Shown: piece by piece, positions 27,780 to 35,212 of the stretch
Layout: each line of letters begins with the position of its first letter
How positions within the stretch are numbered: position 1 is the first letter of the stretch
Position numbers and translations under genes: made by a program
Notes under the pieces: model-generated
The model's input: only the letters and a program-made list of their open reading frames with translations
Told to the model about the DNA's origin: nothing
Databases searched by the model: none
Source: Filomicrobium sp.
Lineage (GTDB): Bacteria > Pseudomonadota > Alphaproteobacteria > Rhizobiales > Hyphomicrobiaceae
DNA: 64,000 bases
Direction of reading: 5' to 3'
NCBI GenBank assembly: GCA_017792465.1
Contig: CP051234.1
Coordinates: 4,186,501 to 4,250,500, forward strand

Positions 27780-28556
27780 ATGCGCATTCTTGTCACCAAT
27801 GACGACGGCATCAACGCTCCGGGGCTGAAGTGCCTTGAAGATATTGCCGCGCAGTTGAGTGACGACGTCTGGGTGGTGGCGCCTGAAACCAATCAGTCGG
27901 GCGCGTCCCACTCGCTGACGCTGCATGAGCCGCTGCGCTGTCAGGAAGTGAGCGAGCGGCGCTATGCGGTACGTGGGACGCCGACCGATTGCGTGATCAT
28001 GGGCGTGCGCCACATCCTGCTCGATCATCCGCCCGACCTCGTTTTGTCAGGTGTGAACTACGGCACCAACATCGCTGAAGACGTCACCTATTCGGGCACT
28101 ATTGCAGGGGCCATCGAAGGCGCGCTGTTGGGTGTGCGCTCGATTGCGATGAGCCTCGCTGTCGGCTTCAACGAAGACGGCGAAATCCATTGGGAGACGC
28201 CGATGGCGTTCGGGCCCAAGATCATCCGGCAGTTGCTTGAATCCGATTTGCCCAACGAGGTTCTCGTCAACGTCAACTATCCGGATCTCGCGCCGGATGA
28301 TGTTGCGGGCATAACGATTGCGCGGCAGGGGCGGCGCGATCAGCAGAACCTGCATATCGACGAGCGCCATGATACCTGGGGGCGACCCTATTTCTGGTTC
28401 GGCTTCGAGCGGCGCAAGTCGAATCCGATCGAGGGTACGGACTTGTGGGCGATCTACAAGGGTATGATCTCGGTGACGCCGCTGCATGTCGATCTGACCC
28501 ATCAGCCAATGCATGACGCCTTGAAGGGGATCTTCAGAGGCGAAGGGAAAGTCTGA
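27780..28556 (+). CDS. surE: 5'/3'-nucleotidase SurE
   Basis: SurE dephosphorylates nucleoside monophosphates and is linked to stationary-phase survival. The 258-residue protein has the metal-binding start ILVTNDDG (Asp8, Asp9), Ser40 in NQSGASHSLTL, and the GVNYGTN loop (91-97). In many alphaproteobacteria pcm (isoaspartyl methyltransferase) follows; here it is absent and 422 bp of noncoding sequence lead to the LysM/M23 gene. Confidence 0.95.
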   Translation: MRILVTNDDGINAPGLKCLEDIAAQLSDDVWVVAPETNQSGASHSLTLHEPLRCQEVSERRYAVRGTPTDCVIMGVRHILLDHPPDLVLSGVNYGTNIAEDVTYSGTIAGAIEGALLGVRSIAMSLAVGFNEDGEIHWETPMAFGPKIIRQLLESDLPNEVLVNVNYPDLAPDDVAGITIARQGRRDQQNLHIDERHDTWGRPYFWFGFERRKSNPIEGTDLWAIYKGMISVTPLHVDLTHQPMHDALKGIFRGEGKV

Positions 28557-28978
28557 GCTTTCTCGAACGGCGCGTCCGAATTCAGCGCGTTTCAAAAAAA
28601 GCTATTCGCGAATTGCGAAACTCAAAGCTGCACCGTTCCTTTCTAAATTCGCGATGCGCACCGGTGTGGTCGCACTCGGTCCGACTTTATTGATCTTTCG
28701 ATAACCATACGCATTGACAAACCTTGGAATGCCACGGTCTGGCCGCATCCGCGCCCAGGCCCGCGCACATTCGAGGATTACAAATGAGTCATCTGAGACG
28801 GTTGCGTGAACCTTCGGAAAACGATCCATCAGCTCGGGGCGATGGTGGGTCTTTCTCATTGGGGGCATCGAAAAATTTTGGCGGAGCCGCGGGCCATTTA
28901 GACGGGGCACCAGTCGCATCGTTAATCGGCTGTTAACACTTCGATGGTTAACAAAAGACTGGTGTAGAGGTGCGTATC
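28557..28978. other. Intergenic region between surE and the LysM/M23 gene
   Basis: The 422 bp are more AT-rich than the flanking genes. I see no gene I can support; a 105-codon minus-strand frame (28602-28919) has no ribosome binding site. On the minus strand a small hairpin (arms 28605-28609 and 28615-28619) is followed by seven T, a possible weak terminator. The right end holds the TTAA-N7-TTAAC site. The pcm gene expected here in related genomes is missing. Confidence 0.55.
28922..28937. promoter_or_regulatory. Candidate CtrA binding site before the LysM/M23 lipoprotein gene
   Basis: TTAATCGGCTGTTAAC is a perfect TTAA-N7-TTAAC motif, ending 41 bp before the ATG at 28979. A third TTAAC follows at 28948-28952, inside a GTTAAC palindrome. 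The position is right for direct control of the downstream gene, a cell-division-type envelope protein. CtrA activates or represses division and polarity genes in alphaproteobacteria. Confidence 0.6.
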
Positions 28979-30448
28979 ATGAGTGAATTTCTTACGACGA
29001 TGTTGACGCGCGGCTGGGTAGCGAAGTTCAGATCGCCCGTTTTTGCCGGCCTCGGAGCCGTATTGATCGCAGCTGGATGTAGCGCTGACGTTTCGCGCTT
29101 TAGCGGTCCGGGTTTCAACCTTAATGCAGACGACGACAAGCCGTTGCTGCCGCCGGCATCGTTGTCGGATAGCAGTGGAAGCCGGCTTGGTGATGGATCA
29201 TCGACGGCCAATTACCGCCGCTCGACGCCGGATCCAGTGCAGACCGGGGCGCTTTCTGCGCCTTCTTCGAAAACCTACGGGTCGTCGGCGCCGCGTTCAG
29301 CGCCGTCTTATTCAACGAACCCGTATTCTGGTGGGCGGTCGGAGAAAACCGTGCGCCGCTCGAATTCCTACAAGTTTCAAACTGGCAATAAACGCAGCGC
29401 AAGCTACGACCGCGGTGCGCAGAGCGGAGGCGGCACTGGCGGCGGCACGATTACCGTTGTCAGCGGCGATACGCTTTACGGCCTGTCGCGCAAGCACGGT
29501 GTTTCTGTCGCCGAGCTGATGAGTACCAACCGGTTGAGTGATTCCAAGCTCAGCATCGGTCAGACGCTGGTTCTGCCGGCAAGCTCCAGTGCAGGGACTT
29601 CGCGGACTTATCAAGCCAGCAAGACGCGGCGGCCGTCGTTGCCGCGTGAGAGCGTCGCGTCCTCGCAAGGCGTCACCCCGCCATCGACCTGGGGTGCGGA
29701 CTACACAGTTCGGCCGGGCGATTCCCTTTACAAGATTGCGCGCCGCTATGGCGTTCGCACGAGTGAGCTTCAGACCTACAACGGGATTACCGATCCTCGC
29801 CGCGTCATGCCGGGCACGGTCTTGCGGGTTCCAGGTGGCACCGGAGCAGCTGCAACTTCGACGGTTGCGTCGGCGCCTCGGACCAAAACGCAGCGCCCGT
29901 CTGTGATGGGAGCTGGCAAGGAGTACGCGGCGTTGACGGATGCGCGCCGTGTGAGCGATGCGCGGCCAAGTCCGGCGACCAAGGGCGTGCGTACCGTGAC
30001 GATTGCACCGCCGCGTATTACCAAAACGTCGGTCAAGCCGGCTGCGAGCGATGGTGCCGGCCAAGCCGGTCAGCTTCTGTGGCCGGTGCGCGGCAAAGTG
30101 ATCGCCAACTTCGGCAAGCGCGCCGATGGTACGCACAACGATGGCGTCAATTTCGCAGTGCCTAAGGGGACTGATGTGCGCGCCGCCGAGGATGGCGTTG
30201 TCGCCTACGCCGGTTCGGAATTGCGCTCATACGGCAACCTGATCCTGCTGCGGCACGACAACGGCTGGGTTACGGCTTACGCGCACAACGAAAAGCTGAT
30301 GGTCGGGCGCGGCGACAAGGTGAAGCGCGGTCAGGTGATCGCCAAGTCGGGTGCGTCGGGGCAGGTCAGCGAACCGCAAGTGCATTTCGAATTGCGCCAG
30401 ACCTCGAAGAAGCCGGTCGATCCGATTCCCTATATGGAGAAGCTTTAG
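28979..30448 (+). CDS. LysM-LysM-M23 lipoprotein with degenerate active site (DipM/NlpD-like)
   Basis: The ATG at 28979 follows TAGAGG and gives 489 residues: a likely lipoprotein signal with Cys34 (LIAAGC), a Ser/Pro-rich linker, LysM repeats at about 156-200 and 240-285, a second linker, and an M23 (LytM) domain from about 368 to 485. Of the zinc and catalytic positions, H and D of HxxxD are Asn387 and Asn391, and the first H of HxH is Gln467; only His469 remains. Such domains act as activators of amidases or other hydrolases at the septum (NlpD, EnvC, DipM). The CtrA-type site upstream fits a division role. Confidence 0.88.
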   Translation: MSEFLTTMLTRGWVAKFRSPVFAGLGAVLIAAGCSADVSRFSGPGFNLNADDDKPLLPPASLSDSSGSRLGDGSSTANYRRSTPDPVQTGALSAPSSKTYGSSAPRSAPSYSTNPYSGGRSEKTVRRSNSYKFQTGNKRSASYDRGAQSGGGTGGGTITVVSGDTLYGLSRKHGVSVAELMSTNRLSDSKLSIGQTLVLPASSSAGTSRTYQASKTRRPSLPRESVASSQGVTPPSTWGADYTVRPGDSLYKIARRYGVRTSELQTYNGITDPRRVMPGTVLRVPGGTGAAATSTVASAPRTKTQRPSVMGAGKEYAALTDARRVSDARPSPATKGVRTVTIAPPRITKTSVKPAASDGAGQAGQLLWPVRGKVIANFGKRADGTHNDGVNFAVPKGTDVRAAEDGVVAYAGSELRSYGNLILLRHDNGWVTAYAHNEKLMVGRGDKVKRGQVIAKSGASGQVSEPQVHFELRQTSKKPVDPIPYMEKL

Positions 30449-30492
30449 AGTTGCTAGCAGGGTTCGTATTTCGAACCTAGGGGCGCTAGAAG

Positions 30493-30520
30493 AAAGGCCG
30501 GGAAATTTCCCGGCCTTTTG
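30493..30520. terminator. Bidirectional intrinsic terminator between the M23 gene and icd
   Basis: AAAGGCCGGGAAA (30493-30505) and TTTCCCGGCCTTT (30506-30518) form a perfect 13-bp inverted repeat with T runs on either side. It separates two convergent genes and can stop transcription from both. Confidence 0.88.
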
Positions 30521-30549
30521 TCGTTCTCGGATTGTCACGTGGGCCCTGT

Positions 30550-31767
30550 TTAGGCGACGCCCATGGCCTTCTTGAGGTTGGCGTCGACGGCATCGAGGAA
30601 GCCTGTTGTCGACAGCCAAGGCTGATCGGGACCAACCAGCAGCGCCAAGTCTTTGGTCATCTGACCGCCTTCGACCGTGGCGATGCAGACCTTTTCAAGC
30701 GTCGATGCGAACTTCGCCAGTTCTGCATTGTCGTCGAGTTTGGCGCGATGCGTGAGCCCTCGCGTCCAGGCGAAGATCGAGGCGATCGAGTTCGTTGAGG
30801 TCGCCTTGCCTTCCTGGTGCTGGCGGTAGTGGCGGGTGACGGTGCCGTGGGCGGCTTCGGCTTCGACGGTCTTGCCGTCTGGCGACATCAGGACGGATGT
30901 CATCAGGCCGAGTGAGCCGAAGCCCTGGGCGACGGTGTCGGACTGAACGTCGCCGTCGTAGTTCTTACAGGCCCAGACGTAGCCGCCGGACCATTTCATG
31001 GCGCAAGCAACCATGTCGTCGATCAGGCGGTGTTCGTAAGTGATGCCGGCCTTTTCGAACTGATCCTTGAATTCTGCTTCGTAGATCTCCTGGAAGATAT
31101 CCTTGAAGCGGCCGTCATAGGCCTTGAGGATCGTGTTCTTGGTGGAGAGGTAGACCGGATACTTGCGGTTCAAGCCGTAGTTCATCGAGGCGCGGGCGAA
31201 GTCCTTGATGGAGTCATCCAGGTTATACATCGCCTGAGCGACGCCGCCGCCGGGCGACTTGAAGACTTCGCGCTCGATCACTTCGCCGTTTTCGCCGACG
31301 AATTTGATCGTCAAAGTGCCGGCACCGGGGAAGACGAAATCGGTGGCGCGGTACTGGTCGCCGAAAGCGTGACGGCCGACGACGATGGGCTGCGTCCAGC
31401 CGGGAACGAGGCGCGGGACGTTCTTGCAGATGATGGGCTCGCGGAAGATCACGCCGCCCAGGATGTTGCGGATCGTGCCGTTGGGGGAGCGGTACATGCG
31501 CTTGAGGCCGAATTCCTCGACGCGGGCTTCGTCCGGCGTGATGGTGGCGCATTTGACGCCAACGCCGTGCTTCTGGATCGCGTGGGCGGCATCAACGGTG
31601 ATCTGGTCGTCGGTCTCGTCGCGCTTTTCGATGCCCAGGTCGTAGTATTCGAGATTAATATCGAGGTATGGATGGATCAGTTTGTCTTTGATGAACTGCC
31701 AGATGATCCGGGTCATCTCGTCGCCGTCGAGTTCGACGACGGTTCCGGTTACTTTGATTTTTTCCAT
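30550..31767 (-). CDS. icd: Isocitrate dehydrogenase, NADP-dependent (eukaryote-like type II)
   Basis: Icd oxidises isocitrate to 2-oxoglutarate in the TCA cycle. From the ATG at 31767 the protein has 405 residues and starts MEKIKVTG, followed by the typical [12 protein letters not shown]. The pattern [24 protein letters not shown] and the [13 protein letters not shown] segment belong to the homodimeric NADP enzyme found in eukaryotes and alphaproteobacteria. A TTG three codons upstream is open but unlikely. Divergent from trmJ. Confidence 0.95.
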   Translation of the reverse strand: MEKIKVTGTVVELDGDEMTRIIWQFIKDKLIHPYLDINLEYYDLGIEKRDETDDQITVDAAHAIQKHGVGVKCATITPDEARVEEFGLKRMYRSPNGTIRNILGGVIFREPIICKNVPRLVPGWTQPIVVGRHAFGDQYRATDFVFPGAGTLTIKFVGENGEVIEREVFKSPGGGVAQAMYNLDDSIKDFARASMNYGLNRKYPVYLSTKNTILKAYDGRFKDIFQEIYEAEFKDQFEKAGITYEHRLIDDMVACAMKWSGGYVWACKNYDGDVQSDTVAQGFGSLGLMTSVLMSPDGKTVEAEAAHGTVTRHYRQHQEGKATSTNSIASIFAWTRGLTHRAKLDDNAELAKFASTLEKVCIATVEGGQMTKDLALLVGPDQPWLSTTGFLDAVDANLKKAMGVA

Positions 31768-31934
31768 GGGCTTCAAACCTTTTGTCTTATGGTCGCGGCT
31801 GGATTCTGTCGCGGAACTTAGCCTTGCGCTGCAGCATGGCCAAGTGGGCGGAAGGGATTAGGTGCATGTCGGGCGTGTGCTGGGCTCGTTCTTGCACCTA
31901 ATGGATACTGCGAATGAACGAAACACGGAGCAAA

Positions 31935-33197
31935 ATGCAAGACGAAACCGACAAACTCGTCAGTGTCAGGGAGCACTTAGGCTATCAGGCGCCGCTTGTT
32001 ACCGCGACGGGCGGAGAGATTGGCGAATTGGTCCGATTGGCCCATGAGCTGACGATTGATGAGCTTTTTGGGGGTCCTTTGGCGGATTCGGGGCTCGATC
32101 GGGACCGGCTCGATGAGATCCTCGTTTATTGCGCTGAGCGCCGCTGTATCGATGAAAAGGCGACGTGCCAGGGGTGTAAGCGGCGCTCGCAGGCCGATGG
32201 GTTTGCGGAGCTGAAGGACTTTGTGCGGGCCCACGCACGCATCGATATCGAGGACGGCAGCGGGGCCTACGTCGCAGGTGAGGGCGAGCGGGTTTCGAGC
32301 TTTGCGACGTTCGATGAGTTTTACCGCAGCTGGGCGGGTGAGGAATACTGGTTCTGGGCGCGGCGCGTATTGCGCAAACTGCGTCATGGTATCCGGCGGG
32401 CGCATATTCAGGGCGAAGCGGTTGCCGGCGAGGGCGAAACGCCGGCCGTTTTGCTGATCGAGCCGCAGCTGGCCGACAATATCGGGATGGTGGCGCGCGC
32501 GATGGCCAATTTCGGCCTCGACGACTTGCGGCTTGTCGCGCCTCGCGATGGCTGGCCCAACGAGCGCGCGCGCATTGCGGCATCGGGGGCCAACTACATC
32601 ATCGACGACGCCAAGAGCTGTCCCGATCTGAGCGAAGCCACGGGCGATCTGCATTATCTTTGCGCGACGACGGCGCGCCAGAGGGATCTGCGCAAACCGG
32701 TTTTGACGCCGGAACAAGCGGTCACGGAGATGGCGCGGCGCATTGCCGAGGGGCAGAGATGCGGGATCTTGTTCGGGCGAGAAGCCAGCGGGCTGACAAC
32801 CGATGAAGTCGCAGAAGCCGACGCGCTCGTCATGATCCCCGTCAATGGGCGGTTTGCTTCGCTCAATCTGGCGCAGTCGGTCTTGATCCTGGGATATGCC
32901 TGGATCTTGGCGCGCGGGAACGCCAGCCTTGGACGGGCGACGACCTATGAGCGGCCGCGGGAGGCGGGGTTCCATTTCGGCAAGGATACGCCGGCGCGGC
33001 GTGAAGACTTGAACGGCTTCCTTGAACAACTGGAGAACGACCTGGATGCGGCGGAGTTCTTTCGCCCTCCCGAACGCAAGACAATTTCGGTGCGCGCCAT
33101 TCGCACCATGTTCCAACGCATGAATGCGACCTCGCATGAGGTGCGGACGTTGCGCGGGATGCTGAAATCGTTGCGGCGGCGCCGAGAAGAGCGTTGA
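31935..33197 (+). CDS. trmJ: SpoU-family tRNA 2'-O-methyltransferase (TrmJ-like) with N-terminal Cys4 extension
   Basis: The ATG at 31935 follows CGGAG and gives 420 residues. The part from about 171 on is a SPOUT (SpoU) methyltransferase: LIEPQLADNIGMVARAMANF, LFGREASGLTTDE and NGRFASLNLAQSVLI are the three knot motifs, and a C-terminal dimerisation helix region follows. TrmJ methylates the 2'-OH of residue 32 in tRNAs. The first 165 residues are extra: a helical region with GELVRLAHELTIDELFGGPL and a possible zinc-binding set Cys66, Cys71, Cys78, Cys81, then an aromatic EEYWFWARR segment. A SpoU gene near icd and rpsD is common in alphaproteobacteria. TrmJ activity is likely; the extension's role is unknown. 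Confidence 0.85.
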   Translation: MQDETDKLVSVREHLGYQAPLVTATGGEIGELVRLAHELTIDELFGGPLADSGLDRDRLDEILVYCAERRCIDEKATCQGCKRRSQADGFAELKDFVRAHARIDIEDGSGAYVAGEGERVSSFATFDEFYRSWAGEEYWFWARRVLRKLRHGIRRAHIQGEAVAGEGETPAVLLIEPQLADNIGMVARAMANFGLDDLRLVAPRDGWPNERARIAASGANYIIDDAKSCPDLSEATGDLHYLCATTARQRDLRKPVLTPEQAVTEMARRIAEGQRCGILFGREASGLTTDEVAEADALVMIPVNGRFASLNLAQSVLILGYAWILARGNASLGRATTYERPREAGFHFGKDTPARREDLNGFLEQLENDLDAAEFFRPPERKTISVRAIRTMFQRMNATSHEVRTLRGMLKSLRRRREER

Positions 33198-33622
33198 AGC
33201 ATTTGTGTCGCAGAGGCAGGGAAACGGTCGGGACACGAGGCCAGCTGCAACACTGCAACGGTCGTGCGGACGGCTGAGTTTTGCTGCGGTGCCGAATGAT
33301 TGTCAGCTCCGCAAATCTAATTGGTTGCTTATGTTGGGTATTTCCCCACAGCCAATAACCAAGTGGGTCACAAAGGTTGTGGCTTAAATTCTCGTGCACG
33401 TGATTTGTTCGCCACTTTATCTAAACTTGAGGCAAACTGCCGGGGGCAGAGACGGCCGCTTGCCATATTGGCGACACGTTTAGAGACGAGCGATGCGGCG
33501 ACTTTCGAAAAAGGGGATGGAGACTGCGCGCAATGGTGACCGTCATTTGGGCGGTTCGGCGGCGTCACATTCAAAACCCTGAAATAACTTGGCTCAAAGG
33601 CCGGCGAAATATGGGGATAGCT
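33198..33622. other. Intergenic region between trmJ and a secreted-protein gene
   Basis: These 425 bp contain no supported gene. The middle (33300-33420) is relatively AT-rich and probably holds the promoter for the downstream gene. I see no strong hairpin, tRNA or repeat. Confidence 0.5.
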
Positions 33623-34213
33623 ATGAAGGCGGGGATGAGACTGGTACTTTTGGCAACGGCGCTGCTGGTTGCGGGACCTGCATTGGCGCAAGACAAAGAC
33701 GCTGGCGGGATTAGCGACAAGACAGTAACGACCTTGATGAACTACGCCTGGGGTGCTGTGCCGCCACAGGTGACGTTGCGGTCTGGCAAGATCGTCAAGT
33801 TCGATCGCAGTAAGCGCAGCGAGATCGAGGTCCCGATGCCTGTCGCTAAGGAAATCGTCGTTGCGGCTTATCGTTCGTACGAGGCGCAGATCTGTGATCT
33901 GCCGGCTGCTATGGTCGCCAACCGCGATGCGATGATGACGCGCTTCTTGAAGAAGAAGGACTGGTCGGATCAGCAGATCCAGTACGCCAACCTGCTGCAC
34001 GCGTTCGTCGTCTCATACATGTCTGGCAAGGTCGAGCTGCGCTATATCGACGAGCAGAAGAAAGACGTCAAAGTTTCCGAAATTCCGCCTGAAAAGGTCG
34101 TCGAGCCCAAGAAGTGCACGCCGGAGCAGAAAAAGTCCGTCGATGCGCGCATTTATGCCTACTACAAGAGCACGCCGGGCCTGGAAGCCAAGGCGGCGCC
34201 GGAAGGCAAGTAA
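33623..34213 (+). CDS. Secreted protein of unknown function
   Basis: The ATG at 33623 follows GGGGAT and gives 196 residues with a signal peptide (about 1-23, MKAGMRLVLLATALLVAGPALAQ region). The mature protein has two cysteines far apart (in AQICDLPAAM and PKKCTPEQKK), a conserved-looking YAWGAVPPQVTLRSGKIVKFDR start and several lysine-rich helices. I do not recognise the family. It ends before a strong terminator that isolates it from rpsD. Confidence 0.7.
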   Translation: MKAGMRLVLLATALLVAGPALAQDKDAGGISDKTVTTLMNYAWGAVPPQVTLRSGKIVKFDRSKRSEIEVPMPVAKEIVVAAYRSYEAQICDLPAAMVANRDAMMTRFLKKKDWSDQQIQYANLLHAFVVSYMSGKVELRYIDEQKKDVKVSEIPPEKVVEPKKCTPEQKKSVDARIYAYYKSTPGLEAKAAPEGK

Positions 34214-34282
34214 GACGGGCAGAATTGCCGATATCAGGGCTTGACCGGATCGGCGGTGCCAATTAGACATACGGACTTCACA

Positions 34283-34312
34283 CGGGCCCCTTTTCGGGGC
34301 CCGGTTTATTTT
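34283..34312 (+). terminator. Intrinsic terminator after the secreted-protein gene
   Basis: CGGGCCCC (34283-34290) pairs with GGGGCCCG (34296-34303) around the loop TTTTC, followed by GTTTATTTTT. This is a canonical rho-independent terminator on the plus strand, 70 bp after the stop codon. Confidence 0.88.
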
Positions 34313-34456
34313 TGCGCACCCGTGGTCGTTTTGCTGGTGGCTCGTGCAACTTGTGCGAGGCCTGAGCTAGACGGCCTGTCGGCATAGGCAACCTGAAGCG
34401 GTGGCCTGGCAGAGGAGGGGGCGCTCCACATTATCTTGAACCTGGAGTGCCAGAGA

Positions 34457-35074
34457 ATGACGAAGCGCATCCGCGCCAAGCACAAAATCGACCGCCGTAT
34501 GGGCGAAAACGTTTGGGGCCGCCCGAAAAGCCCGGTCAACAAGCGTGAATCCAAGCCCGGCCAGCACGGCGACCGCCGTGCAGGCAAACTTTCCGACTTC
34601 GGCTTGCAGCTGCGCGCCAAGCAGAAGCTGAAAGGCTATTACGGCAACATCACCGAAAAGCAGTTCCTGCGCGTCTACAAGGAGGCCTCACGCCTCAAAG
34701 GCTCGACGTCGGAGCAGATCATCGGTCTTCTGGAGCGCCGTCTCGATGCGCTCGTCTACCGTGCCAAGTTCGTGCCGACGGTTTTTGCCGCACGTCAGTT
34801 CGTCAGCCACGGCCATGTTGCCGTCAACGGCCGCCGTGTGACGATCCCGAGCTACCGTCTGCGTATCGGCGATGTCGTCGAAGTTCGTGAAAAGGGCCGC
34901 CAGATGGCTCTCGTCATCGAAGCGACGCAGAGCGGAGAGCGCGACGTCCCCGATTATATCGAAGTCGATCATGCGAAGATGACGGCCAAGATGGTTCGCA
35001 TTCCCGAGCTGAGCGAAGTGCCTTATCCGGTTCAGATGGAACCCAACCTGGTGGTTGAATACTACTCGCGCTAA
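34457..35074 (+). CDS. rpsD: 30S ribosomal protein S4
   Basis: S4 starts 16S rRNA folding in the small subunit. The ATG at 34457 (TGGAG upstream) gives 205 residues beginning [14 protein letters not shown], the alphaproteobacterial S4 start. The S4 RNA-binding domain covers about 94-155 ([12 protein letters not shown] ... [14 protein letters not shown]). It stands alone between two terminators rather than in the alpha operon, which is usual in this class. Confidence 0.97.
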   Translation: MTKRIRAKHKIDRRMGENVWGRPKSPVNKRESKPGQHGDRRAGKLSDFGLQLRAKQKLKGYYGNITEKQFLRVYKEASRLKGSTSEQIIGLLERRLDALVYRAKFVPTVFAARQFVSHGHVAVNGRRVTIPSYRLRIGDVVEVREKGRQMALVIEATQSGERDVPDYIEVDHAKMTAKMVRIPELSEVPYPVQMEPNLVVEYYSR

Positions 35075-35128
35075 GTGACGGCGGCAGCGTTTTAAGCTGC
35101 CTGCTGGCCTCAAGAACGATCAATAATC

Positions 35129-35166
35129 AAAAGGCCCGGTTCGAAAATTCGAACCGGGCCTTTTTC
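35129..35166. terminator. Bidirectional intrinsic terminator between rpsD and the L,D-transpeptidase gene
   Basis: A 17-bp perfect inverted repeat (arms 35129-35145 and 35148-35164, core GGCCCGGTTCGAA) with a two-base loop is followed by T on the plus strand and by TTTTGATTATT on the minus strand. It separates convergent genes. Confidence 0.9.
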
Positions 35167-35212
35167 GTAGCCTCAAGCTGTGCGCGCTGCGGAGCGCAGT
35201 GCTCTCTTCATA

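Noticed and set aside
28714-28742. TTGACA resembling a -35 box
   Set aside because: No acceptable -10 hexamer lies 16-18 bp downstream.
28602-28919. 105-codon minus-strand frame between surE and the M23 gene
   Set aside because: No ribosome binding site; its start abuts the CtrA-type site; the protein resembles no family. The T run after it is noted as a finding instead.
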